A stretch of 31,375 nucleotides of DNA, taken from assembly GCA_035502775.1 (NCBI GenBank), contig DATJUB010000034.1:1-31375 (forward strand). The letters are read 5' to 3'. The notes beneath the pieces were generated by a model. It was not told the DNA's origin, made no database searches, and saw only the letters and a program-made list of their open reading frames with translations. The DNA comes from 67-14 sp035502775. GTDB lineage: Bacteria; Actinomycetota; Thermoleophilia; Solirubrobacterales; 70-9. Shown here piece by piece: positions 15,130-23,051 of the stretch. Each line of letters opens with the position of its first letter. The first letter of the stretch is position 1. The translations under genes were made by a program, and so were the position numbers.

Positions 15130-15185
15130 CCTCCGGTTCCGCCCGGATCACCCCCACAGACGGGGGATATCGGCGGAACCGGAGG
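15130..15185 (+). terminator. Long nested hairpin between the HAD gene and lpdA
   Basis: CCTCCGGTTCCGCC (15130-15143) pairs perfectly with GGCGGAACCGGAGG (15172-15185). Inside are GAT/ATC and CCCCC/GGGGG stems around an ACAGAC loop. The structure starts 14 bases after the phosphatase stop and ends 12 bases before the candidate lpdA -10, so it most simply ends the upstream transcript. Confidence 0.65.
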
Positions 15186-15197
15186 GAAGCAGTTCGG

Positions 15198-15203
15198 TAG
15201 TCT
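15198..15203 (+). promoter_or_regulatory. Candidate -10 of lpdA
   Basis: TAGTCT lies 9 bases before ATG 15213, with no convincing ribosome-binding site between. The leader would be at most about 3 bases. Confidence 0.45.
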
Positions 15204-15212
15204 CGGCTGACA

Positions 15213-16583
15213 ATGGCTGAGAACACTTTTGACGTAATCGTTATCGGGGGTGGACCGGGCGGATACGTTGCCGCAATCAGGGCCGCCCAACTGGGCAAGA
15301 AGACCGCCGTGGTCGAGAAGGACAAGGCCGGCGGGCGCTGCCTGAACTACGCCTGCATCCCGGCCAAGACCATGCTTCACACGGCCGAGGTGCTCGATCA
15401 CGCCCAGCACAGTGCCGATATCGGCGTCAAGGTCACCGGCGCCGAACTCGACTGGGATGCCCTCGGCAAGCGCCGCAGCGATGTCTCCGCCGGACTCTCC
15501 AACGGAGTCCAGGGCCTGTTCAAGAACAACAAGATCGAGTTCATCGAGGGCGAAGGCAGCCTGACCGCGGAAGGCGACGTGAAGGTCGGCGACACGACCT
15601 ACGCCGCCGCCAAGGTGATCATCGCCACTGGATCCGTCGCCCAGGCGATTCCCGGTGTCGAGTTCTCCGACCGGGTGCTCGACACCTGGGGCGCCTGGTC
15701 ACTGCCGGAGCAGCCCGGCTCGATCGCCGTGGTCGGTGCCGGCGCCTCCGGCTCCGAGATCGCCTCCGCCTACATCCGCTTCGGCACCGACGTCAAGCTG
15801 ATCGAGATGCTCGACCAGATCCTTCCCGCCGAGGACAAGGACGTGGTCCGGGTCGTCGAGCGCACCTTCAAGAAGCAGGGCATCGAGGTCTCCACCGGCA
15901 CCCCGGTCGAGAACGTGGAGGCCGGCGACAGCTCGGTCAAGTTCACCTACGGCGACAATCAGGCCGAGGTCGACTACCTGGTGATCGCCGGTGGACGCAA
16001 GCCCGACATCGAGGCCCTGGGGCTGGATGCGGCGAAGATCGAGCTGGAGGAGAACGGCAAGGTCAAGGTCGACGAGTTCCAGCGGACCTCGAACCCGAAG
16101 GTCTACGCGATCGGCGACCTCGTGCGCGGTGCCGCCCTGGCCCACAAGGCGATGGAGGAGGGTGTGGTCGCGGCCGAGCACGCCGCCGGGGAGACCCCCC
16201 AGCCGGTCAACCTCGACCTGGTTCCCGGAGCCACCTTCTGCCACCCGCAGGTCGCCAGCGTCGGACTGACCGAAGCCCAGGCCAAGGAGGCCGGCCACGA
16301 CATCAAGGTCGGCAAGTTCAAGCTCGGCGGCGTCGGCGCCGGAACGGTCTATGACGATCGTGACGGCATGGTCAAGCTGGTCGTGGACAAGAAGTACGGC
16401 GAGATCGTCGGAGCCCACATCGTCGGCAACCGGGCCTGCGACATGATCGCCGAGCTGGTCGCCGTGATGGCCCTCGAGGGCGGGATCCAGGAGCTCCAGC
16501 AGATCATGCATCCCCACCCGACCATCTCCGAAGCGGTGCTCGAGGGAGCCCGCGCGGTCGACAAGTGGGCGACACACGCCTAG
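15213..16583 (+). CDS. lpdA: Dihydrolipoyl dehydrogenase (E3)
   Basis: 456 residues. It reoxidises the dihydrolipoyl arm of 2-oxoacid dehydrogenase complexes with NAD+. The FAD motif is GGGPGGYVAAIRAAQLG. The redox disulfide is in GGRCLNYACIPAK (C43/C48; most family members read GGTCLNVGCIPSK). The NAD motif is VVGAGASGSEIASAY, the second FAD motif is VYAIGDLVRGAALAHKA, and the catalytic base is in HPHPTISE near the C-terminus. There is no extra lipoyl domain. It is transcribed alone, 5.3 kb before the E1-E2 operon, and separated from it by four opposite-strand genes. As the only E3 in the window it is the likely partner of that complex. Confidence 0.96.
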   Translation: MAENTFDVIVIGGGPGGYVAAIRAAQLGKKTAVVEKDKAGGRCLNYACIPAKTMLHTAEVLDHAQHSADIGVKVTGAELDWDALGKRRSDVSAGLSNGVQGLFKNNKIEFIEGEGSLTAEGDVKVGDTTYAAAKVIIATGSVAQAIPGVEFSDRVLDTWGAWSLPEQPGSIAVVGAGASGSEIASAYIRFGTDVKLIEMLDQILPAEDKDVVRVVERTFKKQGIEVSTGTPVENVEAGDSSVKFTYGDNQAEVDYLVIAGGRKPDIEALGLDAAKIELEENGKVKVDEFQRTSNPKVYAIGDLVRGAALAHKAMEEGVVAAEHAAGETPQPVNLDLVPGATFCHPQVASVGLTEAQAKEAGHDIKVGKFKLGGVGAGTVYDDRDGMVKLVVDKKYGEIVGAHIVGNRACDMIAELVAVMALEGGIQELQQIMHPHPTISEAVLEGARAVDKWATHA

Positions 16584-16639
16584 AACTGAACGGGGCCAAA
16601 CGCGATCCCGGCATTCCGCCGGCCGTTTGACCCCCTATT

Positions 16640-16677
16640 CGCGGGCTATCGGGAGACAGAACCCCCGATAGCCCGCG
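16640..16677. terminator. Bidirectional hairpin between lpdA and the propeller gene
   Basis: CGCGGGCTATCGGG (16640-16653) and CCCGATAGCCCGCG (16664-16677) are a perfect 14-bp stem with a 10-base loop. It lies between two convergent genes, 57 and 17 bases from their stops. No T-tract. Confidence 0.7.
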
Positions 16678-16693
16678 CATCGAATCGAACCGC

Positions 16694-17701
16694 TCAGCCC
16701 TTGACTCGGTAGATCGTTCCGGTTAGGTCTCCGGTGTAGACGAACCCGTTGTGGAGGGCCACCGAGAGGACCGGAGCCACGTATCCGCTCAGGAACGGGG
16801 CGGGCGTGGAGCCTGAGGTGTCGGTGGTCGCGATCCCGGGTCCGTTGCCCGGCAGGCCGCCGAACATGGCGACGAACAGCTTCCGGCCGTCGGCCGCCAA
16901 TCCCATCGGGGACTGGGCCGACTCACCCTTCTCGAGGATCATGAACGGCTTGGTGAAACCGCCGCAGTCGGCGATGACCGCCCAGTTGCACTTCGGGAAT
17001 CCGAAGTTGGCGCCGCGCTTCGCCCTGACCAGGAGGTCCGGGGCGGTGGTTCCGGCCGGCAGATCCTGGGCGAGCACCGAGACGATCGGGCTCTTCTCGC
17101 CCCTGGCGAAGGTCAGCATCCAGGGCTGGCGCAGCCCCTTGGACTCGACCCTCAATCCCTTGCCGGAGGTCTTCACCGAGACCACGGTGTTGGCGTACTT
17201 CATCGGGTTCGCCTTGTGGTCGAACTCCTGCTTCAGCTGGACGCCGGTGTAGAGCCGTCCGTCCGGTCCCATCGCGAGGCCGCTGAACCCGGTCTTCGGG
17301 CCCTTGACCAGCCGGCGCTTCTGCTTGAAGCGCTTGCCGTTCCACTTGCTGTAGACCGCGAGCTCGGTGCCCTGGGTCGCGTAGAGCCTGCCGCGCTTCC
17401 AGAGCACGCCGAAGACCGCGGCGGGCGATCCGGGAACCTTGGTCGCGACCTTCGATCCGGGCTTGACCACGAACAGGCCACCCTTGTACGGACCCTCCTG
17501 GGCACCGGCGATGAAGGTGTTCCCGCCGCCGAAAGCGATCTGGGTCGGGACCGGCACGCCTGTGGCGAAGGTCTGGACGGCGTTGCCGTTTGCTGCCACG
17601 GGCGGTGGCGGCGGCCCGGGAGGCATGTCTCCCGCGCTCGCGGACGCGGTCATGGACAGGGCCGCGAAGGCGGCCGCGACGATACTGAGAATCTTCTTCA
17701 A
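16694..17701 (-). CDS. Secreted sugar-dehydrogenase-like beta-propeller, copy 1
   Basis: 335 residues from TTG 17701. KKILSIVAAAFAALSMTASASA is a good signal peptide, and GGGGA lies just upstream; the frame extends to 17782 but without a credible start signal. The mature part begins with a Pro-rich patch. It then follows the soluble PQQ glucose/sorbosone dehydrogenase-like propeller pattern: ATGVPVPTQIAFGG, GFSGLAMGPDGRLYTGV, LRQPWMLTFARGE, a TAPDLLVRAKRGANFGFPKC calcium/loop-like region, SAQSPMGLAADGRKLFVA, and GYVAPVLSVALHNGFVYTGDLTG. PQQ-binding residues cannot be confirmed by eye, so enzymatic activity is uncertain. It is clearly a duplicate of the next gene but probably has its own promoter, since a T-tailed terminator separates them. 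Confidence 0.8.
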   Translation of the reverse strand: MKKILSIVAAAFAALSMTASASAGDMPPGPPPPPVAANGNAVQTFATGVPVPTQIAFGGGNTFIAGAQEGPYKGGLFVVKPGSKVATKVPGSPAAVFGVLWKRGRLYATQGTELAVYSKWNGKRFKQKRRLVKGPKTGFSGLAMGPDGRLYTGVQLKQEFDHKANPMKYANTVVSVKTSGKGLRVESKGLRQPWMLTFARGEKSPIVSVLAQDLPAGTTAPDLLVRAKRGANFGFPKCNWAVIADCGGFTKPFMILEKGESAQSPMGLAADGRKLFVAMFGGLPGNGPGIATTDTSGSTPAPFLSGYVAPVLSVALHNGFVYTGDLTGTIYRVKG

Positions 17702-17750
17702 TGTTCCCCGGTTCTGTTGAAGCTCTCCGCGGCGGACGACCGCGGACTGA

Positions 17751-17777
17751 TTGTTCAACAACCTACAGAGAGTTGTT
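17751..17777 (-). promoter_or_regulatory. Operator-like cluster of TTGTT/AACAA half-sites
   Basis: TTGTT-C-AACAA (17751-17761) is a perfect 11-bp palindrome. AACAAC (17757-17762) is inverted again as GTTGTT (17772-17777), 9 bases away. The cluster lies 50-76 bases upstream of the start of copy 1 and just after the terminator of copy 2, where a promoter or operator would be expected. A repressor site is inference. Confidence 0.35.
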
Positions 17778-17786
17778 CCCACAACG

Positions 17787-17814
17787 AAAAACGGCGCCCC
17801 CGTCCGGGACGCCG
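17787..17814 (-). terminator. Rho-independent terminator after propeller copy 2
   Basis: On the minus strand CGGCGTCCC, a 5-base loop and GGGGCGCCG form a 9-bp stem with one G-U pair, followed at once by TTTTT (17791-17787). This is the only classic stem-plus-T-run terminator I found in the window. It is 35 bases past the stop at 17849. Confidence 0.8.
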
Positions 17815-17848
17815 CTTCCGCTACAGAGGTGAGAACTGGGGGTAGGGT

Positions 17849-18859
17849 CTAGCCCTTCACCTCGTAGATCGAGCCGGTGAGATCACCGACGTAAACCTTG
17901 CCCTTGTTGGTCGCCACCGAAAGCACCGGGGCGACGAAGCCGGTCATGAACGGCTTGATGCCCGTTCCGTCGGTCTTCAGCCGGACGACCTTCATCGCGC
18001 TGAAGAGCGCCACGTAGAGGTCGTCGCCGATCGAGCCGATGCCCATCGGTGACTGCTGGACCTTGCGCTTCTTGACCGGGACCGCGTCGAGCTTGACCAG
18101 TGGTTCGGTGAAGCCCTCGCACTTCGCGGCGTCGAGCCAGTCGCAGGCCGGGAACCCGTAGTCATCGCCGGGAGCGGCGTTGACGATCAGATCCGGAGCA
18201 CCGTTGTTGGCCGGCAGGTCCGGTCCGAGATCGGAGACGAACGGATTCGGGTTGCCCTTGGCGAAGGTCAGCATCCACGGCTGGCGCAGTCCTGTCGTGA
18301 CGACCTTTACGTCCTTGCCGTCTCCGGTCATCGAGACGACGCTGTTGCCGTAGAGCGAGGGATCCTCGGCGTGGTCGTACTTCTGGTTGAGGGCGACGCC
18401 CGCGTACAGACGACCGTCGGGTCCGAAAGCGAGACCGCTGAACCCGGTGAACTTCTTCGGGCCGGCGAAGATCTTCTTCGACTTACGGAATCCCTTGCCG
18501 TTCCATCCGGTGAAGCGGATCACGTCACGGCCGGCACTGACATAGACCTGTCCGCCCTTGACCGCGACGCCGAAGGCGCTCTTGGGACTCTTCTTGACCA
18601 GGACGGCCTTCTTGGAGCGGGGCTTGACCGCGTAGAGGCCACCCTTCATCGGGCCTTCGGCCGCACCGGCGACGAACGCCGTCTTGCCCGAGAACGCGAC
18701 CTGGGTGGGGATCGCCACGCCGGTCGAGAAGACCTTGACCTTGGCGCCTCCCGCGGCCTTCGGCAGCGGCGGGCCCTTCGGGGCGGCGTCGGCCGCGGCC
18801 GGGGCGAGCAGTGCCGCGACGGCGCAGGTGGCCCCGAAAGTCTTGAATCTGTGTTTCAT
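17849..18859 (-). CDS. Secreted sugar-dehydrogenase-like beta-propeller, copy 2
   Basis: 336 residues. The signal peptide (FGATCAVAALLAPAAADAA) ends near residue 26. The propeller runs in the same order as copy 1: STGVAIPTQVAFSG, GFSGLAFGPDGRLYAGV, GLRQPWMLTFAKG, VSDLGPDLPANNGAPDLIV...GDDYGFPACDW, QQSPMGIGSIGDDLYVA, and GFVAPVLSVATNKGKVYVGDLTGSIYEVKG. The VSDLGPD...PD...YGFP stretch is the closest match to glucose/sorbosone dehydrogenases, where it shapes the calcium and PQQ site. Two cysteines flank the CDWLDAAKC loop. The ATG has AAAGGAAACG before it. The gene starts 27 bases after the Ig-like gene stop, so they are cotranscribed, and a T-tailed terminator follows. Confidence 0.82.
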   Translation of the reverse strand: MKHRFKTFGATCAVAALLAPAAADAAPKGPPLPKAAGGAKVKVFSTGVAIPTQVAFSGKTAFVAGAAEGPMKGGLYAVKPRSKKAVLVKKSPKSAFGVAVKGGQVYVSAGRDVIRFTGWNGKGFRKSKKIFAGPKKFTGFSGLAFGPDGRLYAGVALNQKYDHAEDPSLYGNSVVSMTGDGKDVKVVTTGLRQPWMLTFAKGNPNPFVSDLGPDLPANNGAPDLIVNAAPGDDYGFPACDWLDAAKCEGFTEPLVKLDAVPVKKRKVQQSPMGIGSIGDDLYVALFSAMKVVRLKTDGTGIKPFMTGFVAPVLSVATNKGKVYVGDLTGSIYEVKG

Positions 18860-18886
18860 CGTTTCCTTTGGTTGGTGTGGTTCGCG

Positions 18887-20176
18887 TTACTTGCGAATCT
18901 TGGTGTTGAGGGTGAAACCGGCGGTGTTCCCGGCGCGGTCGGCCAGGTTCGAGACGACGGTCAGCTTCAGGGGCCTCTTGAGCCGCTTCAGTTTCTTCTT
19001 GGTCTTGGCGGTCGGCTTCAGCCTGAGCTTGGCGGTGCCCGCATGGGCCAGATTCGCGGTGGCGGCGAACCCGATGCCCTTGGTCGCCCGGCCCTTCCTG
19101 GACGGCTTGGCGACTACCGGCCCCGAGCATGCCTCGGAACAGCTCAACTTGACCTTCAGGCCCTTCTTCAATGCCCTCAGCCTCTGCTTCGGGGAGGTCA
19201 GCTTGATCACCGGAGCGGTCACGTCGATGAGCGGTGGGTCTGGGTCCGGGTCGGGGTCTGGGTCCGGATCCACAGGCCCGCGGCCCTGGACCGTGACGCG
19301 GCGGACGATCCCGCTCTCGTTGCCGGCGTCGTCGGCCGCGCTCACCTCGAAGGTGTGATCGCCGACCGCCAGCGACAGGTCCATCCCGGCATCACAGGCC
19401 ACGGAGGCACCGCTGTCGACGGAACAGGTCTGGTCGGAGCCGTGAGGATCCTCGGCGGTCCACGAGTAGCTGACGTCCCCGCTCGTCACCGTCGATCCAT
19501 CGGCGGGACCGCCCGTGAACACCAGAGCGGGCGGCGTGCGATCGACCACGAACAGGTGGCGCACGGTGGTCGTATTGCGGACGGCGTCGTCGGCGTGGAC
19601 CACGAACTGCCACTCACCCTCGCCGAGGGCCTCGGCGGAAGTGAAGGGCACGTTCGGTGCGCACTCGAAATTCTCCTTGTCGGGCCCACGGTCCTGGATC
19701 ACGCAGCCGGCGCGGAAGTAGTCGGCCGACCGCGAGGAGAAGGTGAACTGCGGGGTGACCGCGTTGGTGATCACCGGGCCTCCCACCTCCACCTCCGGTG
19801 GGGTCCGGTCGATCAGGAAGTTGCGCGGCCGGGTGATGCCGACGTTGCCGGAGGGGTCGTACGCCTTCGCCTTCAGGTTGTGGACCTCCGCCCTGAGACC
19901 GGTGAGATCGAGGATCACATCGAAGTTGGGAGCGTGCGCGGTCGCGACCACCCGGTCGTCGATCGCGTACTCCACCGTGCTCACCCGGTCGTCGTCGAAG
20001 GCGATGACCCCGGCCGGAAGCGTGGCACCGAAAACGGTCGAAGCCCACGGCTTGAGCTCCACGTCCGGATCCTGCGTGTCGGCGAGGGTCGCGGAACCCC
20101 CGGGCTCACCGAACGCCGCCTGGGGACCGAGAGCGGTCACCAGCAGGATCGCAAGGAGAATCAGCGTCTTCTTCAT
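18887..20176 (-). CDS. Exported Ig-like multidomain protein, copy 2
   Basis: 429 residues. The signal peptide is KKTLILLAILLVTALGPQAAFG. Two or three Ig-like beta-sandwich units follow, each closing on DRTPP (IDRTPPEVEV, VDRTPPALVF) with internal Cys pairs. An acidic-proline linker (VDPDPDPDPDPDPP) joins them to a C-terminal module, TAPVIKLTSPKQRLRALKKGLKV...SCSEACSG, ending in a very basic KTKKKLKRLKRPLKL and KIRK tail. Such modules are common on exported proteins of Solirubrobacterales and are probably structural or adhesive. AGGAAC lies before the ATG. It is a shorter paralog of the upstream gene, lacking that gene's first domain. It is 45 bases downstream of that gene and 27 bases upstream of the propeller, so one operon is likely. 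Confidence 0.82.
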   Translation of the reverse strand: MKKTLILLAILLVTALGPQAAFGEPGGSATLADTQDPDVELKPWASTVFGATLPAGVIAFDDDRVSTVEYAIDDRVVATAHAPNFDVILDLTGLRAEVHNLKAKAYDPSGNVGITRPRNFLIDRTPPEVEVGGPVITNAVTPQFTFSSRSADYFRAGCVIQDRGPDKENFECAPNVPFTSAEALGEGEWQFVVHADDAVRNTTTVRHLFVVDRTPPALVFTGGPADGSTVTSGDVSYSWTAEDPHGSDQTCSVDSGASVACDAGMDLSLAVGDHTFEVSAADDAGNESGIVRRVTVQGRGPVDPDPDPDPDPDPPLIDVTAPVIKLTSPKQRLRALKKGLKVKLSCSEACSGPVVAKPSRKGRATKGIGFAATANLAHAGTAKLRLKPTAKTKKKLKRLKRPLKLTVVSNLADRAGNTAGFTLNTKIRK

Positions 20177-20221
20177 CGTGTTCCTCGTTTCGGTGGGCGG
20201 GACGGCATCATGCGATTCGCT

Positions 20222-21754
20222 CTACTTGCGGACTTTCGTCTTGAGGCTGAAGCTCGCGGCATTGCCTGAGGCGTCGGCCAGCTTCGAGACGACGGTCAGC
20301 TTCAGCGGCTTCCTGATCCGCTTCAGCTTCCTCTTCGCCTTCGCGCTCGGCATCAGCCTGATCGCCGCGGTTCCGGCGGCGGAGATGCCGACCCTGCCGG
20401 TGAGCTTGATGCCCCTGGTCTGCCGGTTCGGCCTGGTCGCCTTGGCGGTCAGGGTTCCGGAGCAGGCCTCGGAGCAGCTCACCGTGACCTTCAGGCCCTT
20501 CTTCAATGCCTTCAGCCTCTGCTTCGGGGAGGTCAGCCTGATCACCGGAGCGGTCCTGTCCTCGACCGGGAATTCCGGGTCGGGATCGGGATTGGCGTTG
20601 GTCCCGTTCCTCAGCACTTTCACGGTCCTGCCGAGAGTGGAGACGTTGCCCGCGAGGTCGGTCGCCGTCAGGGCGAAGCCGTGGTCACCCTTGAGCAGAG
20701 ACTTGGCGGCGGAGCGATCGCACGGCGCCGCCGCGGCGTCATCCCACGAGCACATCTGGGTGACACCGAGGCCGTCGGACACGGTCCAGTCGTACCTGAT
20801 GTCACCCTTCTCGACCGTGGCTCCGTCGGCCGGGCCAGAGGTGATCGCCAGTTCGGGAGCGGTGCGGTCGACCACGAAATCATGGCTCGTGGCCTTTTGG
20901 TTGCCCGCCTGGTCGGTCGCGACGACCCGGAACCGCCAGGCGCCCTCGTCCGGCACCTCCTCGGTGAACGGCACCCCGGCCTCGCAGGGGACCACCGAGT
21001 CGGGGGCGTCCGGCGCGACGATGTCGCAGCCGGCGGACTCCAGATCCGGCGAAAGGGACGTGAAAGAGAAGGATGGTGCGGCCGCGTTCGTCGCCGTCAC
21101 CGGCGCGTCCAGGCTGATCTCGGGTGGGGTCCGGTCGATCCGGAAGCTCTGAGCGGAGCTGGTCGTGGAGTTGCCCGCGGGATCGAAGGCGCGCGCCTGG
21201 AGCGTGTGTTCGCCCTCCGGCACGGCGGAGACGTCAAGGTTTCTCGGCCATGGCCCGTTGGTATCCGAGACATGCACCACTCCGTCGACCAGGTACTCCA
21301 TCCGCGACACACGATCGTTGTCGGCCGCGGTCACGCCGGCGGCGACGTTCCCGTTGACCACGGCTCTCGGGATGGGACCGAGCGCGACCCACGGGTTCTC
21401 GGTGTCGGCGAACCGGGCGACATAGACGACCTCCCCGAGTTCGCCGTACGAGGCGTCGCAGAAGCGGTTGCTGATCGGCACCTCGCAGCCGGCGCTCCAG
21501 CCCTGAAAGGTCCAGCCGCCGATCGTCTCGGTCGCGGTAAGACGGTTCGTCGGCGGCAGTTCGTCGTCTCGCCACCGGGCCTCGGAGCTGCACTCACCGG
21601 GGCAGTTGATGCCGGTGCCCGTGACCTTGCCCTGGCCCACCACCGAAACCGAAAAGCTTCCGCGCACAATCTCGCCTCCGGGATCGGCGGCCGCGGACCG
21701 CGGCGACGATGCCATGGCCATCAGGATCACGGCGAGGATCAACGACTTTTTCAC
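20222..21754 (-). CDS. Exported Ig-like protein with InlB-type repeat domain, copy 1
   Basis: 510 residues from GTG 21754. Aligning its upstream DNA with that of copy 2 shows cgaaATGAGAAccaccGTG opposite cgaaacGAGGAAcacgATG, so the GTG corresponds to the copy 2 start; ATG 21766 would add four residues. A signal peptide (KKSLILAVILMAMASSPRSAAA) is followed by an InlB B-repeat-like domain with paired cysteines (GKVTGTGINCPGECSS...FQGWSAGCE). Then come Ig-like units closing on DRTPP and DRTAP, a DPDPDPE linker, and the same SPKQRLKALKKGLKV...SCSEACSG C-terminal module with a basic tail as in copy 2. The role is probably extracellular binding. It is the first gene of a minus-strand unit whose promoter region is shared with the divergent pdhA. 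Confidence 0.82.
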   Translation of the reverse strand: MKKSLILAVILMAMASSPRSAAADPGGEIVRGSFSVSVVGQGKVTGTGINCPGECSSEARWRDDELPPTNRLTATETIGGWTFQGWSAGCEVPISNRFCDASYGELGEVVYVARFADTENPWVALGPIPRAVVNGNVAAGVTAADNDRVSRMEYLVDGVVHVSDTNGPWPRNLDVSAVPEGEHTLQARAFDPAGNSTTSSAQSFRIDRTPPEISLDAPVTATNAAAPSFSFTSLSPDLESAGCDIVAPDAPDSVVPCEAGVPFTEEVPDEGAWRFRVVATDQAGNQKATSHDFVVDRTAPELAITSGPADGATVEKGDIRYDWTVSDGLGVTQMCSWDDAAAAPCDRSAAKSLLKGDHGFALTATDLAGNVSTLGRTVKVLRNGTNANPDPDPEFPVEDRTAPVIRLTSPKQRLKALKKGLKVTVSCSEACSGTLTAKATRPNRQTRGIKLTGRVGISAAGTAAIRLMPSAKAKRKLKRIRKPLKLTVVSKLADASGNAASFSLKTKVRK

Positions 21755-21908
21755 GGTGGTTCTCATTTCGGTGGACGGGAGTGGACGGGGGGACGGGGTG
21801 AATCTGGCCGAGAGCCTGCCCAGAGGACGTTTCGAACTCGTTGCGGAAAGCTTGCTGACCGCACGGCCGCCGCCATTTGAAGCCAAAAAGCCGAGATGGG
21901 CGGGGCGC

Positions 21909-21914
21909 TAGGGT
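21909..21914 (+). promoter_or_regulatory. Candidate -10 of the pdh-lip operon, leaderless
   Basis: TAGGGT lies exactly 6 bases before ATG 21921. The intervening AGGTGC is not positioned as a ribosome-binding site. The predicted transcription start is the A of the ATG. Confidence 0.5.
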
Positions 21915-21920
21915 AGGTGC

Positions 21921-23051
21921 ATGGCCAAGCTGCCGGATCGCGAAACCTGCATCGAACTGCTGAGCCGGATGAGCCTCATCCGCCGGTTCGAGGAGGAAGC
22001 GGGACGCCAGTACCAGCGCGCCAAGGCCGGTGGCTTCCTTCACCTGGCGATCGGCGAGGAGGCGACCATCGTCGGCACGACCTCGGTGATGCGTGACGAC
22101 GACTACCTGATCGGCACCTACCGCACCCACGGCCATGCGCTGTCCCGCGGAACCCCGGCGAACTCGGTGATGGCCGAACTGTTCGGCCGGGTGGACGGCA
22201 CCAGCGGCGGGCGCGGCGGATCGATGCATATCTTCGATGGCGAGCGCCGCTTCATGGGCGGCTACGGAATCGTCGGCGGCAACCTGCCGCTCGCGGCCGG
22301 GCTTGCCCTGGCCTCCCAGTACCGGGAAGAGGACACGGTCACGGTCTGCATGTTCGGCGACGGCGCCTCGAACACCGGCAACTTCGGCGAGACCATGAAC
22401 CTGGCCGCTCTCTGGAAACTGCCGATCGTCTTCCTGGTCGAGAACAACCTCTACGGGATGGGCACCTCGATCGAACGCCACTCGGCGGTCACCGATCTCT
22501 CGAAGAAGGCCGAGGGCTACGGGATCCGCGGCGAACGGATCGACGGCATGGACGTGCTCGCGGTGCGGGAGAAGGTCACGGCCCATCTCGAGATCGCCCG
22601 GAACGAGGGCAGGCCCACCCTTCTCGAGGCGTTCACCTACCGCTACCGCGGGCACTCGGCGGCCGACCCCGAGGTCTACCGCGACAAGCAAGAGGTCGAG
22701 GAGTGGCGCGAGAAGGATCCGATCGAGACCTTCGCCGGGCTCTGCCTGGACAAGGGCGTGCTCGACGGCGAACAGATCGAACGGATCAGGTCGGATGCCG
22801 ACCGGGCCGTCAAGGATGCGGTCGAGTTCGCCGACGCCTCACCCGAGCCTCCCCTGGAGACGCTCTACGACGAGCTCTACGTGGTCGGGGAGACGATGGG
22901 CTGGTACGCCGTGGACGAACGCTCGCCGGAACCCCACCGGGGCGAGTACGGCGAGGACGCGCCGCAGGTCGCCAAGGATCTCGCCGAGTCCGGCGCGGAA
23001 CACGTCGACGAGGGAGATGAGGAGCGGCCGCGGCCGGGGGTGCGGAATTGA
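21921..23051 (+). CDS. pdhA: Pyruvate dehydrogenase E1 component, alpha subunit
   Basis: 376 residues. With E1 beta it decarboxylates pyruvate on TPP and passes the acetyl group to the lipoyl arm of E2. YRTHGHALSRG and RGGSMHIF...GGYGIVGGN are E1 alpha signatures. The TPP motif is GDGASNTGNFGE (from residue 146) ending in ENN (174-176), and the mobile loop is YRYRGHSAADPEVYR. About 45 acidic residues after the usual end (LYDELYV) form an extra tail, ending in HVDEGDEERPRPGVRN. Acetoin or branched-chain dehydrogenase E1 would look similar, but the linked lip genes and sequence favour pyruvate. It is the first gene of a seven-gene operon; its stop overlaps the pdhB start (TGATG). Confidence 0.93.
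   Translation: MAKLPDRETCIELLSRMSLIRRFEEEAGRQYQRAKAGGFLHLAIGEEATIVGTTSVMRDDDYLIGTYRTHGHALSRGTPANSVMAELFGRVDGTSGGRGGSMHIFDGERRFMGGYGIVGGNLPLAAGLALASQYREEDTVTVCMFGDGASNTGNFGETMNLAALWKLPIVFLVENNLYGMGTSIERHSAVTDLSKKAEGYGIRGERIDGMDVLAVREKVTAHLEIARNEGRPTLLEAFTYRYRGHSAADPEVYRDKQEVEEWREKDPIETFAGLCLDKGVLDGEQIERIRSDADRAVKDAVEFADASPEPPLETLYDELYVVGETMGWYAVDERSPEPHRGEYGEDAPQVAKDLAESGAEHVDEGDEERPRPGVRN

Noticed and set aside
18371..20269. Open frame of 632 codons on the plus strand
   Set aside because: It lies opposite the propeller and Ig-like genes, which have signal peptides, domains and ribosome-binding sites. Long antisense frames are expected in G/C-rich coding DNA.
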